Notes: generated from the sequence alone by a model not told the origin. 14,288 nt of DNA from Puniceicoccales bacterium (GCA_031279675.1 JAITIB010000118.1:1-14288), one strand, 5' to 3'; positions 1-7,237 are shown, counted from the stretch's first letter. Program-made: numbers and translations.

Positions 1-912
1 GTTGTTCTCAATGAGCGCAGTGTTCGCGATTCCTTGGCTCATGGTGGCGCGAATCGATTCAAACGTGCCGCCTTTGCCGTCGTCAAAGACGTTATTGAAA
101 AGGGGCGCGTGGTTTTGACCAACGAGGCTGAGAACGAAAGCAGCTACTATATTGCCGCTCCTGTGCGCATTGACAATGCGGATGACATTGTCGTTGTTCT
201 TGTCCACAAGGACATGAACACGCAACGCATGTATTTGCACATGGTTGGGACAAAAGAAAGCCTCCTGAACCGCAGAGTGTCCGGTGCCCAAAAAGAGCGT
301 TCCGGCTCATCCAGTTCAGGAGTCGATGTGAGCACGCTGCTTTCAGAAGTATTGTCTGTCAACCCCGAAAGTGTGACCACTGACGTTGATGCGAACGGTG
401 AGCCTGTTGTTTCCTCGGCAGAAGCTGCGCCTGCAGCCGGGGTGACACCCAGTGTCCCTGCGACACCTGCGGCCAGTCCCCCGCCCGCCGCCTCACCCCG
501 TCCCGGACTGAGCATACCTGCGCTGATGGATATTTTGTCCGGGTTGGTCGAGATTGTGCGGGATGGTGTGGATAGTAACGGGCTGCCGATCAAGCATTGG
601 GGCTTCATGCGTTCGTTTGAGACCGGCGGGCTGGAAGAGACTGCGAAAGGGAAGAAGGCGAAGGCTGCGCGCGTCTCCACGATGGAAGAGTCCTTGGTGG
701 AGACCGCCCGTTCGTTTGTGCGCCGCGTCCAGCATGTGGCCGTGATGGAATTAGATTGGCACTCATGCGGAATCCGCGGGCAGCCTGTCTCACAGCTTCA
801 AACGCGCTGTTTGATCCTTTTCATCTTGGGCTGTCTTGTTTGTGAGGGGGGGAGGTTAGAAGCTTGCGCCGAAGCTGAAGTTGAATTGGACGCCGTCGTT
901 GTTGTCTTTTGA
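1..912 (+). CDS. 3' part of a phage polyvalent-type protein (LPD3-like domain), probably truncated
   Basis: The frame is open from base 1, so the true start lies left of the window; the TTG at 34 is only the first start-like codon. The first ~95 visible residues (LNERSVRDSLAHG, an Ala/Val helix, then SYYIAAPVRI and RMYLHMVGTKESLL) resemble a domain of phage polyvalent and MuF-type proteins, probably LPD3 (large polyvalent protein-associated domain 3), recalled from memory. A Ser/Pro/Ala-rich linker follows (about 400-510), then a charged helical stretch with Lys-rich GKKAKAARV to about base 750. After that the translation (CGIRGQPVSQL, LILFILGCLVC, AEVELDAVVVVF) looks non-biological, and its last 57 bases overlap the 3' end of bamA on the other strand. 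I infer that the original 3' end was lost by deletion, frameshift or integration-junction decay. Function in the host is unknown; the gene is best read as a prophage or conjugative-element remnant. Confidence 0.55.
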   Translation, partial: VVLNERSVRDSLAHGGANRFKRAAFAVVKDVIEKGRVVLTNEAENESSYYIAAPVRIDNADDIVVVLVHKDMNTQRMYLHMVGTKESLLNRRVSGAQKERSGSSSSGVDVSTLLSEVLSVNPESVTTDVDANGEPVVSSAEAAPAAGVTPSVPATPAASPPPAASPRPGLSIPALMDILSGLVEIVRDGVDSNGLPIKHWGFMRSFETGGLEETAKGKKAKAARVSTMEESLVETARSFVRRVQHVAVMELDWHSCGIRGQPVSQLQTRCLILFILGCLVCEGGRLEACAEAEVELDAVVVVF

Positions 913-3492
913 GGTGGTGATGGGGAATCCGATGTCGATGCGGACGAGGGCGCCCATGATGAGGATGCGGAAGCCGAATCCGGCGTCGTCGTTGTAGTGG
1001 CGCGCGTTGAGGTTGAAGCCTTGGTTGTTGACGAAGCCCCAGTCGTAGAAGAGGACGAAACGAAGTTGTTCGAAGAGGCGTATGGAGTATTCGGTGCTGA
1101 GGTAGGCGTAGGCGTTGCCGCCGGTGGGCTCGCCGCCGTCGAAGCGTCCGATGTGGTGGTAGCGGAAGCCGCGCATGGTGTAGGCGCCGCCGAGGCGGAA
1201 GCGTTCGTAGAAGGGGATGTGTCCGTCGCCGTAGTGGACCATGCTGCCGAGGCGGGCGAGGAGTTGGAGGGTCTGCTCACCTTCCTCAAAGAGGGGGATC
1301 CATTGGGCGGCGTGGAGTTCGAGTTTGTAGTAGTTGACGTCGCCGCCGAGGGGGCCGCCGGCGATGTGTTGGAAGAGTGAGAAGCGGTTGCCGGTGGTGG
1401 GGAAATAGGCGTCGTTGCGGGTGTCGCGGGTGAGGGTGAGGGTGGCTTTGGAGATGAGGCGGTCGCCTTCCTCGAGGCGGATGAAGGGGGGGGCGTTCCA
1501 GGCGATGTTCTTGAGGCTTGCTTTTTCGATGGTGTAGCCGAGGGTGGCTTCGATGTTCTCGTAGAGGCGGCGGCGGGCGTAGAGGTTGAGGCCGAGGCGT
1601 TGGGTTTCGTAGTCGCTGCTGTCGTAGCTGTTGGAGGTGAGGTAGGCGTGGTAGCCGAGGGCGAGTTCGCGGGTGCCGGCCCAGGGTTCTTCGAAGTCGT
1701 GTTCGATGGAGCGGGTGCGGGTGCCGATTTGGAGGCGGAGGCGGAATTTTTGCCCGCCGCCGCGGAAGTAGTTGGCGTAGTTGAGGAGGTCGAAGTTGCC
1801 TTCGCTGTATTGGGCGAAGGCGAAGAGTTCCTCGAGGGTGCTGAAGCCGACGCCGAATTCGATCTGGCCGGTGCTGCCTTCGGTGAGGTCGATGCGCAGG
1901 TCGCGTTGGTGGGGGATGTTGGTGTTGGTGATTTCGGGGGCGAGGTGGACGTTGGTGAAGAGGCGGGTGTTGCGCAGGGCGGTCTCGGAGTTTTTCATGC
2001 GGACGGTGTCGAAGACTTCGCCGGGGGCGAGGAGGAGTTCGCGGATGATGACGTTGCCGCGCGTGCGGGTGTTGCCGCGGATGTTTATGCTGCCGAGCTG
2101 GACTTTGGTGCCTTCGAGGATGTGGATGGTGAGGTGGACTTGGCCGGTCTGGGTGTCGGGGTTGCGTGTGATGCGGACCTGGGTGTTGAGGTAGCCGTGC
2201 TGGCCGTAGTGGTCGCGTATTTTTTCGGCGGCTGTTTCGATGGCTTTGGGGGAATACCAGTCGCCGGTGGAGAGGGAGTCGAAGTTGGTGCGGATTTGGC
2301 CCGTGGTGTCTTCGCGGGCGCGGATTCCGCCGCTGAAGAGTTGGTCGAGGATGCGGTTGCCGAGCGGGTAGGGGCGTGTGAGGTCGCGGCGGCGTTGGGC
2401 GAGTGCGGCGAGGATGGCGGGTGTGCTGAAGTGGGTGAGTTCCCAGTGGCGTTGGGGGGTGAGTTGGGCGGTGGGGGTGGTTTGGGCGGGGGTGCCGAGG
2501 GTGTTGCCTTGGAGGGTGATGGTGCCGACGGTGTAGCGGGTGCCTTCGGAGATTTTGATGGCGATGTCGAGGTCGCCGGTCCGGGTGTCGGTGGCGGTGT
2601 ATTTTTGCTCGGTGGTCTCGAGGGGGATTTGGATGTCGAGGAAGCCTTGGTTGCGGTAAAATTCGCGGAGTTTTTCGATGTCGTTGCGGAATCCTTCTTT
2701 GTGGAAGCGTCCGTTGCCGGTGAGCCAGGAGAATTTGGCGAAGCGGGCTCCGGGATAATCGTCGGGGTCGAATGCCCAGGCCCAGGTGGAGGTGTTTTCG
2801 AGGACGGGGCGCAGGTCGGCGTCGGCGATGTGTTCGTTGCCGACGAAGGTGATTTGGTTGATGGCGGTACGGAGGTTTTCCTTGATTTGGAAGGTGATGG
2901 TGGCGGTGCCGGTGGGCTCGTCGCGGGTGATGTGGGGGGTTATTTCGGCGAAGGGGTATTTGTCGTCGTATTTTTGGACGAGTTTTTCGACGGTGCGTTT
3001 GACGAGTGCTTCGTCGAGGGGGTCTCCGGGTTTGATGAGGCTTTCGTCCATGAGTGCGGTGCCGAGGTGGGATTCGGCGTCCCAGCGTTCGTTGCCTTCA
3101 AAGCGGATTGCGATGACGCGGAGGCGTTTGGCGAGGAGGATGCGGGCGTGGACGGTGCCGTCGGGTTGGAGCATGGGGTCGATGCTGACGTATTCGTAGA
3201 AGCCGGTGCGGTAGAGGGCGCGGATGGTGGCGTCGGCGGCGTCTTGTGTGTAGGGGGTGCCGATTTTGAGTTGGACGTGGGCGGCGGCGGTGGCGTCGGT
3301 TGGGTCGTGGGGGCGGGTGCCGTCGTAGTGGTAGATGATTTTGGAGAGGGTTGCGGGGGTGGATGGGTGGGGGATGGTTGCGGGGGTGGTGGGTGGTGGT
3401 TGCTGTGCGGGTGCGGCGGGCACGAGGCCGGCGGTGGTGGCGGCGGCGAGGAGGAGGGCGAGGGTTGGGCGAGGGTGTTTGGCTCGGGTCAT
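856..3492 (-). CDS. bamA: Outer membrane protein assembly factor BamA (Omp85 family)
   Basis: This 878-residue protein inserts beta-barrel proteins into the outer membrane. The start is the ATG at 3492: it opens a signal peptide (KHPRP, then a Leu/Ala core, cleavage near APA-QQ at ~29-30), and the frame upstream of it is Arg/Pro/His-rich shadow. Five POTRA-like repeats follow (about 49-115, 114-205, 205-318, 319-463, 464-540). Several open with the family's G-N turn: FEGNER, FVGNEH, LQGNTL, IRGNTR. The 16-strand barrel occupies about 541-878. The Omp85 loop-6 signature is present as YTMRGFRYHHIG (R774-G775-F776), and the protein ends in Phe (FSFGASF), the usual signal for barrel insertion. 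It is the last gene of the efflux/DUF167 run, 13 bases behind DUF167. POTRA4 carries an insertion of about 70 residues (325-395). TamA is less likely because it has three POTRA domains. Confidence 0.93.
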   Translation of the reverse strand: MTRAKHPRPTLALLLAAATTAGLVPAAPAQQPPPTTPATIPHPSTPATLSKIIYHYDGTRPHDPTDATAAAHVQLKIGTPYTQDAADATIRALYRTGFYEYVSIDPMLQPDGTVHARILLAKRLRVIAIRFEGNERWDAESHLGTALMDESLIKPGDPLDEALVKRTVEKLVQKYDDKYPFAEITPHITRDEPTGTATITFQIKENLRTAINQITFVGNEHIADADLRPVLENTSTWAWAFDPDDYPGARFAKFSWLTGNGRFHKEGFRNDIEKLREFYRNQGFLDIQIPLETTEQKYTATDTRTGDLDIAIKISEGTRYTVGTITLQGNTLGTPAQTTPTAQLTPQRHWELTHFSTPAILAALAQRRRDLTRPYPLGNRILDQLFSGGIRAREDTTGQIRTNFDSLSTGDWYSPKAIETAAEKIRDHYGQHGYLNTQVRITRNPDTQTGQVHLTIHILEGTKVQLGSINIRGNTRTRGNVIIRELLLAPGEVFDTVRMKNSETALRNTRLFTNVHLAPEITNTNIPHQRDLRIDLTEGSTGQIEFGVGFSTLEELFAFAQYSEGNFDLLNYANYFRGGGQKFRLRLQIGTRTRSIEHDFEEPWAGTRELALGYHAYLTSNSYDSSDYETQRLGLNLYARRRLYENIEATLGYTIEKASLKNIAWNAPPFIRLEEGDRLISKATLTLTRDTRNDAYFPTTGNRFSLFQHIAGGPLGGDVNYYKLELHAAQWIPLFEEGEQTLQLLARLGSMVHYGDGHIPFYERFRLGGAYTMRGFRYHHIGRFDGGEPTGGNAYAYLSTEYSIRLFEQLRFVLFYDWGFVNNQGFNLNARHYNDDAGFGFRILIMGALVRIDIGFPITTSKDNNDGVQFNFSFGASF

Positions 3493-3505
3493 CTTGGGGG
3501 GGTTC

Positions 3506-3817
3506 TTAGGGGGGCGGTGTGTTTGTGCAAGCGGCGAATTGTTGCAGGCGTTGTTCGGCCTGGGCTTGGGTGAGGCCGGTGATGCGGATGCGTTTCTGGC
3601 GTGAGCTGGCGCCGGTGGCGAGGGTGATGGCGTGGCGTGGGAGGGCGAGTTGCGCGGCGAGGAAGTGGGTGAGGGCTTTGTTTGCGCGTCCGTCCTCGGG
3701 GGGGGCGTGGATGCGGATTTTCCATGCGTTGCCGAGTCGTCCGACGATGGCGTTCCGTGGGGCGTTGGGGACGGTGGTGATTTGCAGTTCACACTGTGGC
3801 TCCGGGGAGGGGGGCAT
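3506..3817 (-). CDS. DUF167 (YggU-like) family protein
   Basis: A small protein of 103 residues matching the DUF167/YggU family, whose usual length is close to 100. Recognisable elements are the opening beta strand ending in VPNAPRNAIVG, then WKIRIHAPPEDGRANKAL, the family hallmark with its P-x-x-G-x-A-N-x-x-L core, and a late SSRQKRIRITG strand. The family folds as a small alpha/beta domain and its biochemical role is not established. The ATG at 3817 lies 7 bases after the adaptor stop and its own stop is 13 bases before bamA, so it is almost certainly co-transcribed with both. DUF167 genes are common passengers in housekeeping operons, so the context does not assign a function. The C-terminus is short and Thr/Pro-rich (TNTPPP). 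Confidence 0.88.
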   Translation of the reverse strand: MPPSPEPQCELQITTVPNAPRNAIVGRLGNAWKIRIHAPPEDGRANKALTHFLAAQLALPRHAITLATGASSRQKRIRITGLTQAQAEQRLQQFAACTNTPPP

Positions 3818-3824
3818 TGCGGGG

Positions 3825-5144
3825 CTATCGGGTTGCGCGGAGGATGATGGGGAGGCCTTCCGCGATGTTTTTGCCGGATATTTCGGTGAGGCGTCCGTCG
3901 CTTAATCCTACTTTGACTGTGAGTGGTTCGGGTGCGCCGTCGCGCAGGGTGTAGATGAATGCGGTGCCGTCCGGTGGTGGTGTGGTGGTGGCGGTGGTGG
4001 TGTGCGGGGCGGGGCGCCGGGTGCCGCGGCGGGAGGGGGAGGGAATGAGGTTTTGGAGAAAGGTTTTCTTTTGTTGTCCGATGGGAGCGGCGGGGGTGTC
4101 GTCGGTTTCGGGGATGAAGCGGAGGGCGGCGCTGGGGATGAGGAGGGTGTTTTTGTTCTCGGCGATCTGGATGCTGGCGGTGGCGGTCATGCCGGGGCGG
4201 AGTGTGAGGTCGGTGTTGGCGACTTGGAGTTCGGTTTCGTAGGTGACGAGGTTGTCCTTGATGGTGGAGCTGTAGGCGACTTTGAGCACGGTGGCGGTGT
4301 AGTGGCGGTTGGGCCATGCGTCCACGGTGAAGGTTGCCTGTTGGCCGGCGGCGACGCGTCCGATGTCGGCTTCGACGACGGCGACGTTGAGTTTCATTTG
4401 TGTGAGGTCTTCGGCGATGACGAAGAGCTCGGGGGCGGTGAAGCTTGCGGCGACGGTTTGTCCGGGCTCGATGTTGCGCGTGAGGACGATGCCGTCTATG
4501 GGGGATTTGATGTGGGCCTTGGCGAGGTCGGTTTCGTGGATGGCGAGCTGGGCGCGGGCTTCGTCCGTGGTGGCGGTGGCGAGGGCGAGGTCCGCGGTGG
4601 CGCGGGCGGCGGCGGCCTGGGCGGCATCCATTTCCGTGCGCGAGGGCATGCGTCCGTTGGTGAGGCGGTGGAGCTCTTGGTGGCGGGCGAGGGTGGCCTG
4701 TGTTTCTGTTTGCGTGGCTTGGGCCTGGGCGATGCGGGCCTGGGCGGTGGCGAGGGCGGCCCGGCTGCCGGTGGTCTGCTGGACGAGCTTGGTGGTGTCG
4801 AGGGTGGCGAGGATGTCGCCTTTGCGGACGCGGTCGTTGGTGTCGGCCTTGACTTCGAGGACGATGCCGGAGAGTTCGCTGCCGATGGTGACTTGGGTGG
4901 TGGGTTCGAGGTTTCCGGTGGCGGTGCGGGTGATGCGGAGGTTGCCGCGTTGGATGGGTGCGGTGGCGTAGGCAGGGGTGGCGGTGTGCGTGTTTTGCCG
5001 GTGCTGCCAGAGGTAGTATCCGGCGACGGTGGCGAGTGCGAGAAGGACGAGCAGGGGGAAGCGGCGGTGAAGGAGCGGTTTTTTGCGCGGGCGCGCGGCG
5101 TTGATTTTGCGGGCGAGTGGCGCGGTGGCGTCGGGTGGTGTCAT
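3825..5144 (-). CDS. Efflux periplasmic adaptor subunit (MacA/HlyD-type membrane fusion protein)
   Basis: 439 residues. A basic N-terminus (ARPRKKPLLHRR) precedes one membrane anchor (about 29-46), so most of the protein is periplasmic. Next come the first beta-barrel/lipoyl half (about 60-120, with SGIVLEVKADTNDRVRKGD, the typical G-x-V...V-x-x-G-D pattern), an Ala/Gln-rich coiled-coil hairpin (about 121-208), and the second lipoyl half (KSPIDGIVLTRNIEPGQTV, 213-231). A beta-barrel domain (about 240-330, LRPGMTATASI) and a membrane-proximal domain end the protein. The order and lipoyl motifs fit MacA-like adaptors of ABC or RND tripartite pumps. It starts 16 bases after the channel lipoprotein, its presumed partner, but no MacB-like ATPase/permease or RND pump follows; DUF167 and bamA do. 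Residues ~345-392 are a Pro/Thr/Lys/Arg-rich insertion in the last domain. The substrate cannot be told from sequence. Confidence 0.88.
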   Translation of the reverse strand: MTPPDATAPLARKINAARPRKKPLLHRRFPLLVLLALATVAGYYLWQHRQNTHTATPAYATAPIQRGNLRITRTATGNLEPTTQVTIGSELSGIVLEVKADTNDRVRKGDILATLDTTKLVQQTTGSRAALATAQARIAQAQATQTETQATLARHQELHRLTNGRMPSRTEMDAAQAAAARATADLALATATTDEARAQLAIHETDLAKAHIKSPIDGIVLTRNIEPGQTVAASFTAPELFVIAEDLTQMKLNVAVVEADIGRVAAGQQATFTVDAWPNRHYTATVLKVAYSSTIKDNLVTYETELQVANTDLTLRPGMTATASIQIAENKNTLLIPSAALRFIPETDDTPAAPIGQQKKTFLQNLIPSPSRRGTRRPAPHTTTATTTPPPDGTAFIYTLRDGAPEPLTVKVGLSDGRLTEISGKNIAEGLPIILRATR

Positions 5145-5160
5145 GGTTGGGAGTGGCTTG

Positions 5161-6615
5161 TTAGTTGGGCGTGATCACGGAGGGCGGGGTCCAGCCGCCG
5201 CCGAGGGCTTTGTAGAGGTGGATGTGGGCGATGGTTTGCTGGGCGGTGGTGGTGGTGAGTTGTTCTTCGATGGAGAGTTGGTTGCGCTGGGTTTCGAGGA
5301 GGGTGGTGATGTCGCTTTGCCCGGCTTGGTATTGGTGGGCGGCGAGTTGGGTGGCGGTGGTGGCGGCGGCGTGCGCGGTGCGCAGGGTGGAGAGGCGGGT
5401 GGTGATGTGCTGGATGCCTATGAGGGCGTTCTCGACTTCGGCGAGGGCGGTGAGGAGGGTTTCCTCGTAGGCGAGGAGGGCCTGGGCTTGTTGCTCGGTG
5501 TGAATGTTGATGTTTTGGCGGATGCGTCCGCCTTCAAAGACGGGGGCGACGAGGCCGGCGGCGAGGGTGCCGATGGTGGCTTCGGGGGAGAGGAAGCTGC
5601 CTTTTTTGAGGGCTTCGATGCCGATGCTGCCGTTGAGGTTGAGGGAGGGGAGGGCTTCGCGTTCGGCGGCGTCGAGGCGGTGGGCGGTGGCGTGGAGTGC
5701 GTGCTCGGCGGCGCGGACGTCGGGGCGTTGGCGGAGGGTTTGCGCGGGAATGCCCAGGGCGAGGTTTTGGGGTGGGGCGGGGATGTGCGGGGTGTTTCGG
5801 GTAATGAGGAGGGGGTCAATGTCCCCGGGTTTTTTTCCGGTCAGGAGGGCGAGGCGGTTGCGGGATTGGGCGATGTCGTTTTGGAGGGTTGGGAGGAGGG
5901 CTTGGGTTTGGTCGAGGGCGGTGGTGGCTTGGGCGGTGTCGAGGGATGTGCCTTGGCCCACCTGTTCGCGAAACTGGGCGAGCCCGGTGGTTTGGCGGCG
6001 GTTTTCGAGTGTTTGCTCGACGATGCGGTGCTGGGTTTCGGTGGCGCGGAGCGTGGTGTAGGCCTCGGCGATTTCCGCGGCGAGGCTGACTTGGGCGGCG
6101 TGGTAGTTCTCCAGCGTTTGGGCGTGTTCGGCGGCGGCGGCGTTGAGCGTGGCGTGGTTTTTTCCAAAAAGGTCGATTTCCCAGGTGGCGTCGAGGGCTG
6201 CGGTATAGGTGTTGTTGTAGGCCGCGGTGTCGCTGGTGTGGTTGCGATGGTAGGTGCGTGTGGCGGCGCCACGGGTGTTGAGGGTTGGCAGGAGGGTCGC
6301 GCGGGTGGTTCCGTAGCGGGCGCGTGCCTCGGCGATGCGGGAGAGTGCGGTGCGCAGCCCGGGGTTGTTGTGAAGGGCGTAGGTGATGAGTTGGTCGAGT
6401 GCGGGGTCGTTGAATCGTTGCCACCATTGGGCGAGGTGGTCGGGGGTGGTCTGGGTGGTGGCGGGAGTGGCGCGCCACTGGGTGGGGATGTCGATGGCGT
6501 CGGCGGTGAGCCGGGTGGTGCGCTGGGTGGCGTTTTCACCGGTGCAAGCGCAGAGGGCGAGGAGGGTGGCTGTGGCGAGTGCGGAATGGGTTTGGATCGA
6601 GTTTGGCGGTGCCAT
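5161..6615 (-). CDS. TolC/NodT-family outer membrane efflux lipoprotein
   Basis: 484 residues, close to the usual length of NodT-type outer membrane factors. The N-terminus is a lipoprotein signal (hydrophobic ATATLLALCAC; likely lipidated Cys24, lipobox LCAC). Two outer-membrane-efflux repeats follow, about 60-260 and 270-475. Family landmarks include WWQRFNDPALDQLI near 64-77, the N-P-x-L-R turn (NNPGLRTAL), the W-E-I-D-L-F-G-K signature, LRQRPDVRAAEHAL in the second repeat, and PVFEGGRIRQN. The protein forms the outer-membrane/periplasmic tunnel of a tripartite efflux pump. It is the first gene of the tight run with adaptor, DUF167 and bamA. The ATG at 6615 is preceded by CACGGACAAATC, the nearest thing to a Shine-Dalgarno sequence in the window. 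The matching inner-membrane transporter is not in view. Confidence 0.92.
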   Translation of the reverse strand: MAPPNSIQTHSALATATLLALCACTGENATQRTTRLTADAIDIPTQWRATPATTQTTPDHLAQWWQRFNDPALDQLITYALHNNPGLRTALSRIAEARARYGTTRATLLPTLNTRGAATRTYHRNHTSDTAAYNNTYTAALDATWEIDLFGKNHATLNAAAAEHAQTLENYHAAQVSLAAEIAEAYTTLRATETQHRIVEQTLENRRQTTGLAQFREQVGQGTSLDTAQATTALDQTQALLPTLQNDIAQSRNRLALLTGKKPGDIDPLLITRNTPHIPAPPQNLALGIPAQTLRQRPDVRAAEHALHATAHRLDAAEREALPSLNLNGSIGIEALKKGSFLSPEATIGTLAAGLVAPVFEGGRIRQNINIHTEQQAQALLAYEETLLTALAEVENALIGIQHITTRLSTLRTAHAAATTATQLAAHQYQAGQSDITTLLETQRNQLSIEEQLTTTTAQQTIAHIHLYKALGGGWTPPSVITPN

Positions 6616-6657
6616 GATTTGTCCGTGATTGCGGGTGTCTTGTTGTTGGTGCCCGGT

Positions 6658-6684
6658 TGGTGCGGACAGGTGTTGTCCGCACCA
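6658..6684. other. Perfect 11-bp stem-loop between hpf and the efflux operon
   Basis: TGGTGCGGACA (6658-6668), loop GGTGT (6669-6673), then TGTCCGCACCA (6674-6684): an 11-bp perfect inverted repeat. It is followed on the + strand by TTTTT, so it has the form of an intrinsic terminator for rightward (+) transcription, although no + gene ends here. Read leftward, as hpf and the efflux operon are transcribed, the hairpin has no U-tract after it. It could be a weak attenuator or processing site, an mRNA 3'-end stabiliser for hpf, or a block to antisense transcription. Confidence 0.5.
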
Positions 6685-6705
6685 TTTTTCTGGCGATCGC
6701 CTTGG

Positions 6706-7086
6706 TCAGGCAACGAGTTTGGGGAGTTCCGCGGGGATGTCCACTTTGTGGGGGTGGTTGCGTTTTTCTTTTTTCAGGCGGTGGCGTCGGCGGATTTGGC
6801 GGATGAGTTTTGTGGTGAGCAGTTCGAGGGATTTGTAAAGGTCCTCGGATTTTACACTGACGGCGATGGAGGGGCCGCTGAGCTCGACTTGGGCCTTGGC
6901 GATGAATTCGCCGCGGAGTTTGTGCGCAGGCTGGCTGTGCGCGTGCGGGCTTTCGAGCTCCACCTTGACACGAATGATGCGGTCGTTGTGCTTGAAGAGC
7001 TTTGTCATTTTTTCCGTGACACGGTTTTTGATCGCGTCCGTGAGTTCGAGGTTGAGGCCGGTAATGAGAATGGCGTCTTTGTTCAT
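6706..7086 (-). CDS. hpf: Ribosome hibernation-promoting factor (HPF/RaiA, short type)
   Basis: 126 residues, the length of a short HPF/YfiA-type protein; the extra C-terminal dimerisation domain of long HPF is absent. It follows the family pattern: an opening strand AILITGLNLELTDAI, a helix through KNRVTEKMTKLFKHNDRI, a VKVELESPHAH strand, then strands and a second helix (SEDLYKSLELLTTKLIRQIRRRH). It ends in a strongly basic tail (RRRHRLKKEKRNHPHK). Such proteins bind the 30S decoding region in stationary phase and block translation. The ATG at 7086 is preceded by an A/C-rich leader (AACAACCAAACAGTC) with no Shine-Dalgarno. It has its own 151-base upstream gap, so it probably has its own promoter. 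Whether it reads through into the efflux operon depends on the stem-loop at 6658-6684. Confidence 0.9.
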   Translation of the reverse strand: MNKDAILITGLNLELTDAIKNRVTEKMTKLFKHNDRIIRVKVELESPHAHSQPAHKLRGEFIAKAQVELSGPSIAVSVKSEDLYKSLELLTTKLIRQIRRRHRLKKEKRNHPHKVDIPAELPKLVA

Positions 7087-7237
7087 GACTGTTTGGTTGT
7101 TGGGTTTTGAGTTGGTTTGGCGCGGGGCGATGGACGCCCCAGCATCGCGCTTTTTATGAGCGCCGCACCGGGGCGCAATCTTTCATTGAGGGTGCGTTTT
7201 TTTCGGGGGGGCTGGGAATGCGGGTCGGGCGTGCCCT
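7087..7237 (-). promoter_or_regulatory. hpf upstream region with overlapping hairpins
   Basis: This 151-base gap holds several inverted repeats. They are GGGGCG/CGCCCC (7124-7129 with 7135-7140), GCGCT/AGCGC (7147-7151 with 7159-7163), GCGCC/GGCGC (7160-7164 with 7172-7176), CAAT/ATTG (7176-7179 with 7185-7188) and CGCACC/GGTGCG (7164-7169 with 7191-7196). Several share bases, so they cannot all form at once. The last is followed by seven T on the + strand (7197-7203). On the - strand the region must hold the 3' end of the glycosyltransferase transcript and the hpf promoter and leader. I see no convincing sigma-70 promoter and recognise no known riboswitch. Confidence 0.35.

Noticed and set aside
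1600..3573. 657-residue open frame on the + strand
   Set aside because: Antisense to bamA; composed almost only of Gly, Val, Glu, Ala and Asp with no domain, a by-product of the C-rich coding strand.
3493..4317. N-terminal extension of the bamA frame up to 4317
   Set aside because: It overlaps DUF167 and the adaptor in another frame and is Arg/Pro/His-rich; the signal peptide beginning at 3492 marks the real start.
4002..5174. 390-residue open frame on the + strand
   Set aside because: Antisense to the adaptor gene; same low-complexity composition.
6692..6701. Palindrome GGCGATCGCC containing a HIP1-like octamer
   Set aside because: A single copy in the window; expected by chance in GC-rich DNA.
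5083..7110. 675-residue open frame on the + strand
   Set aside because: Antisense to the channel lipoprotein and hpf; Gly/Val/Glu-rich low complexity, no family features.
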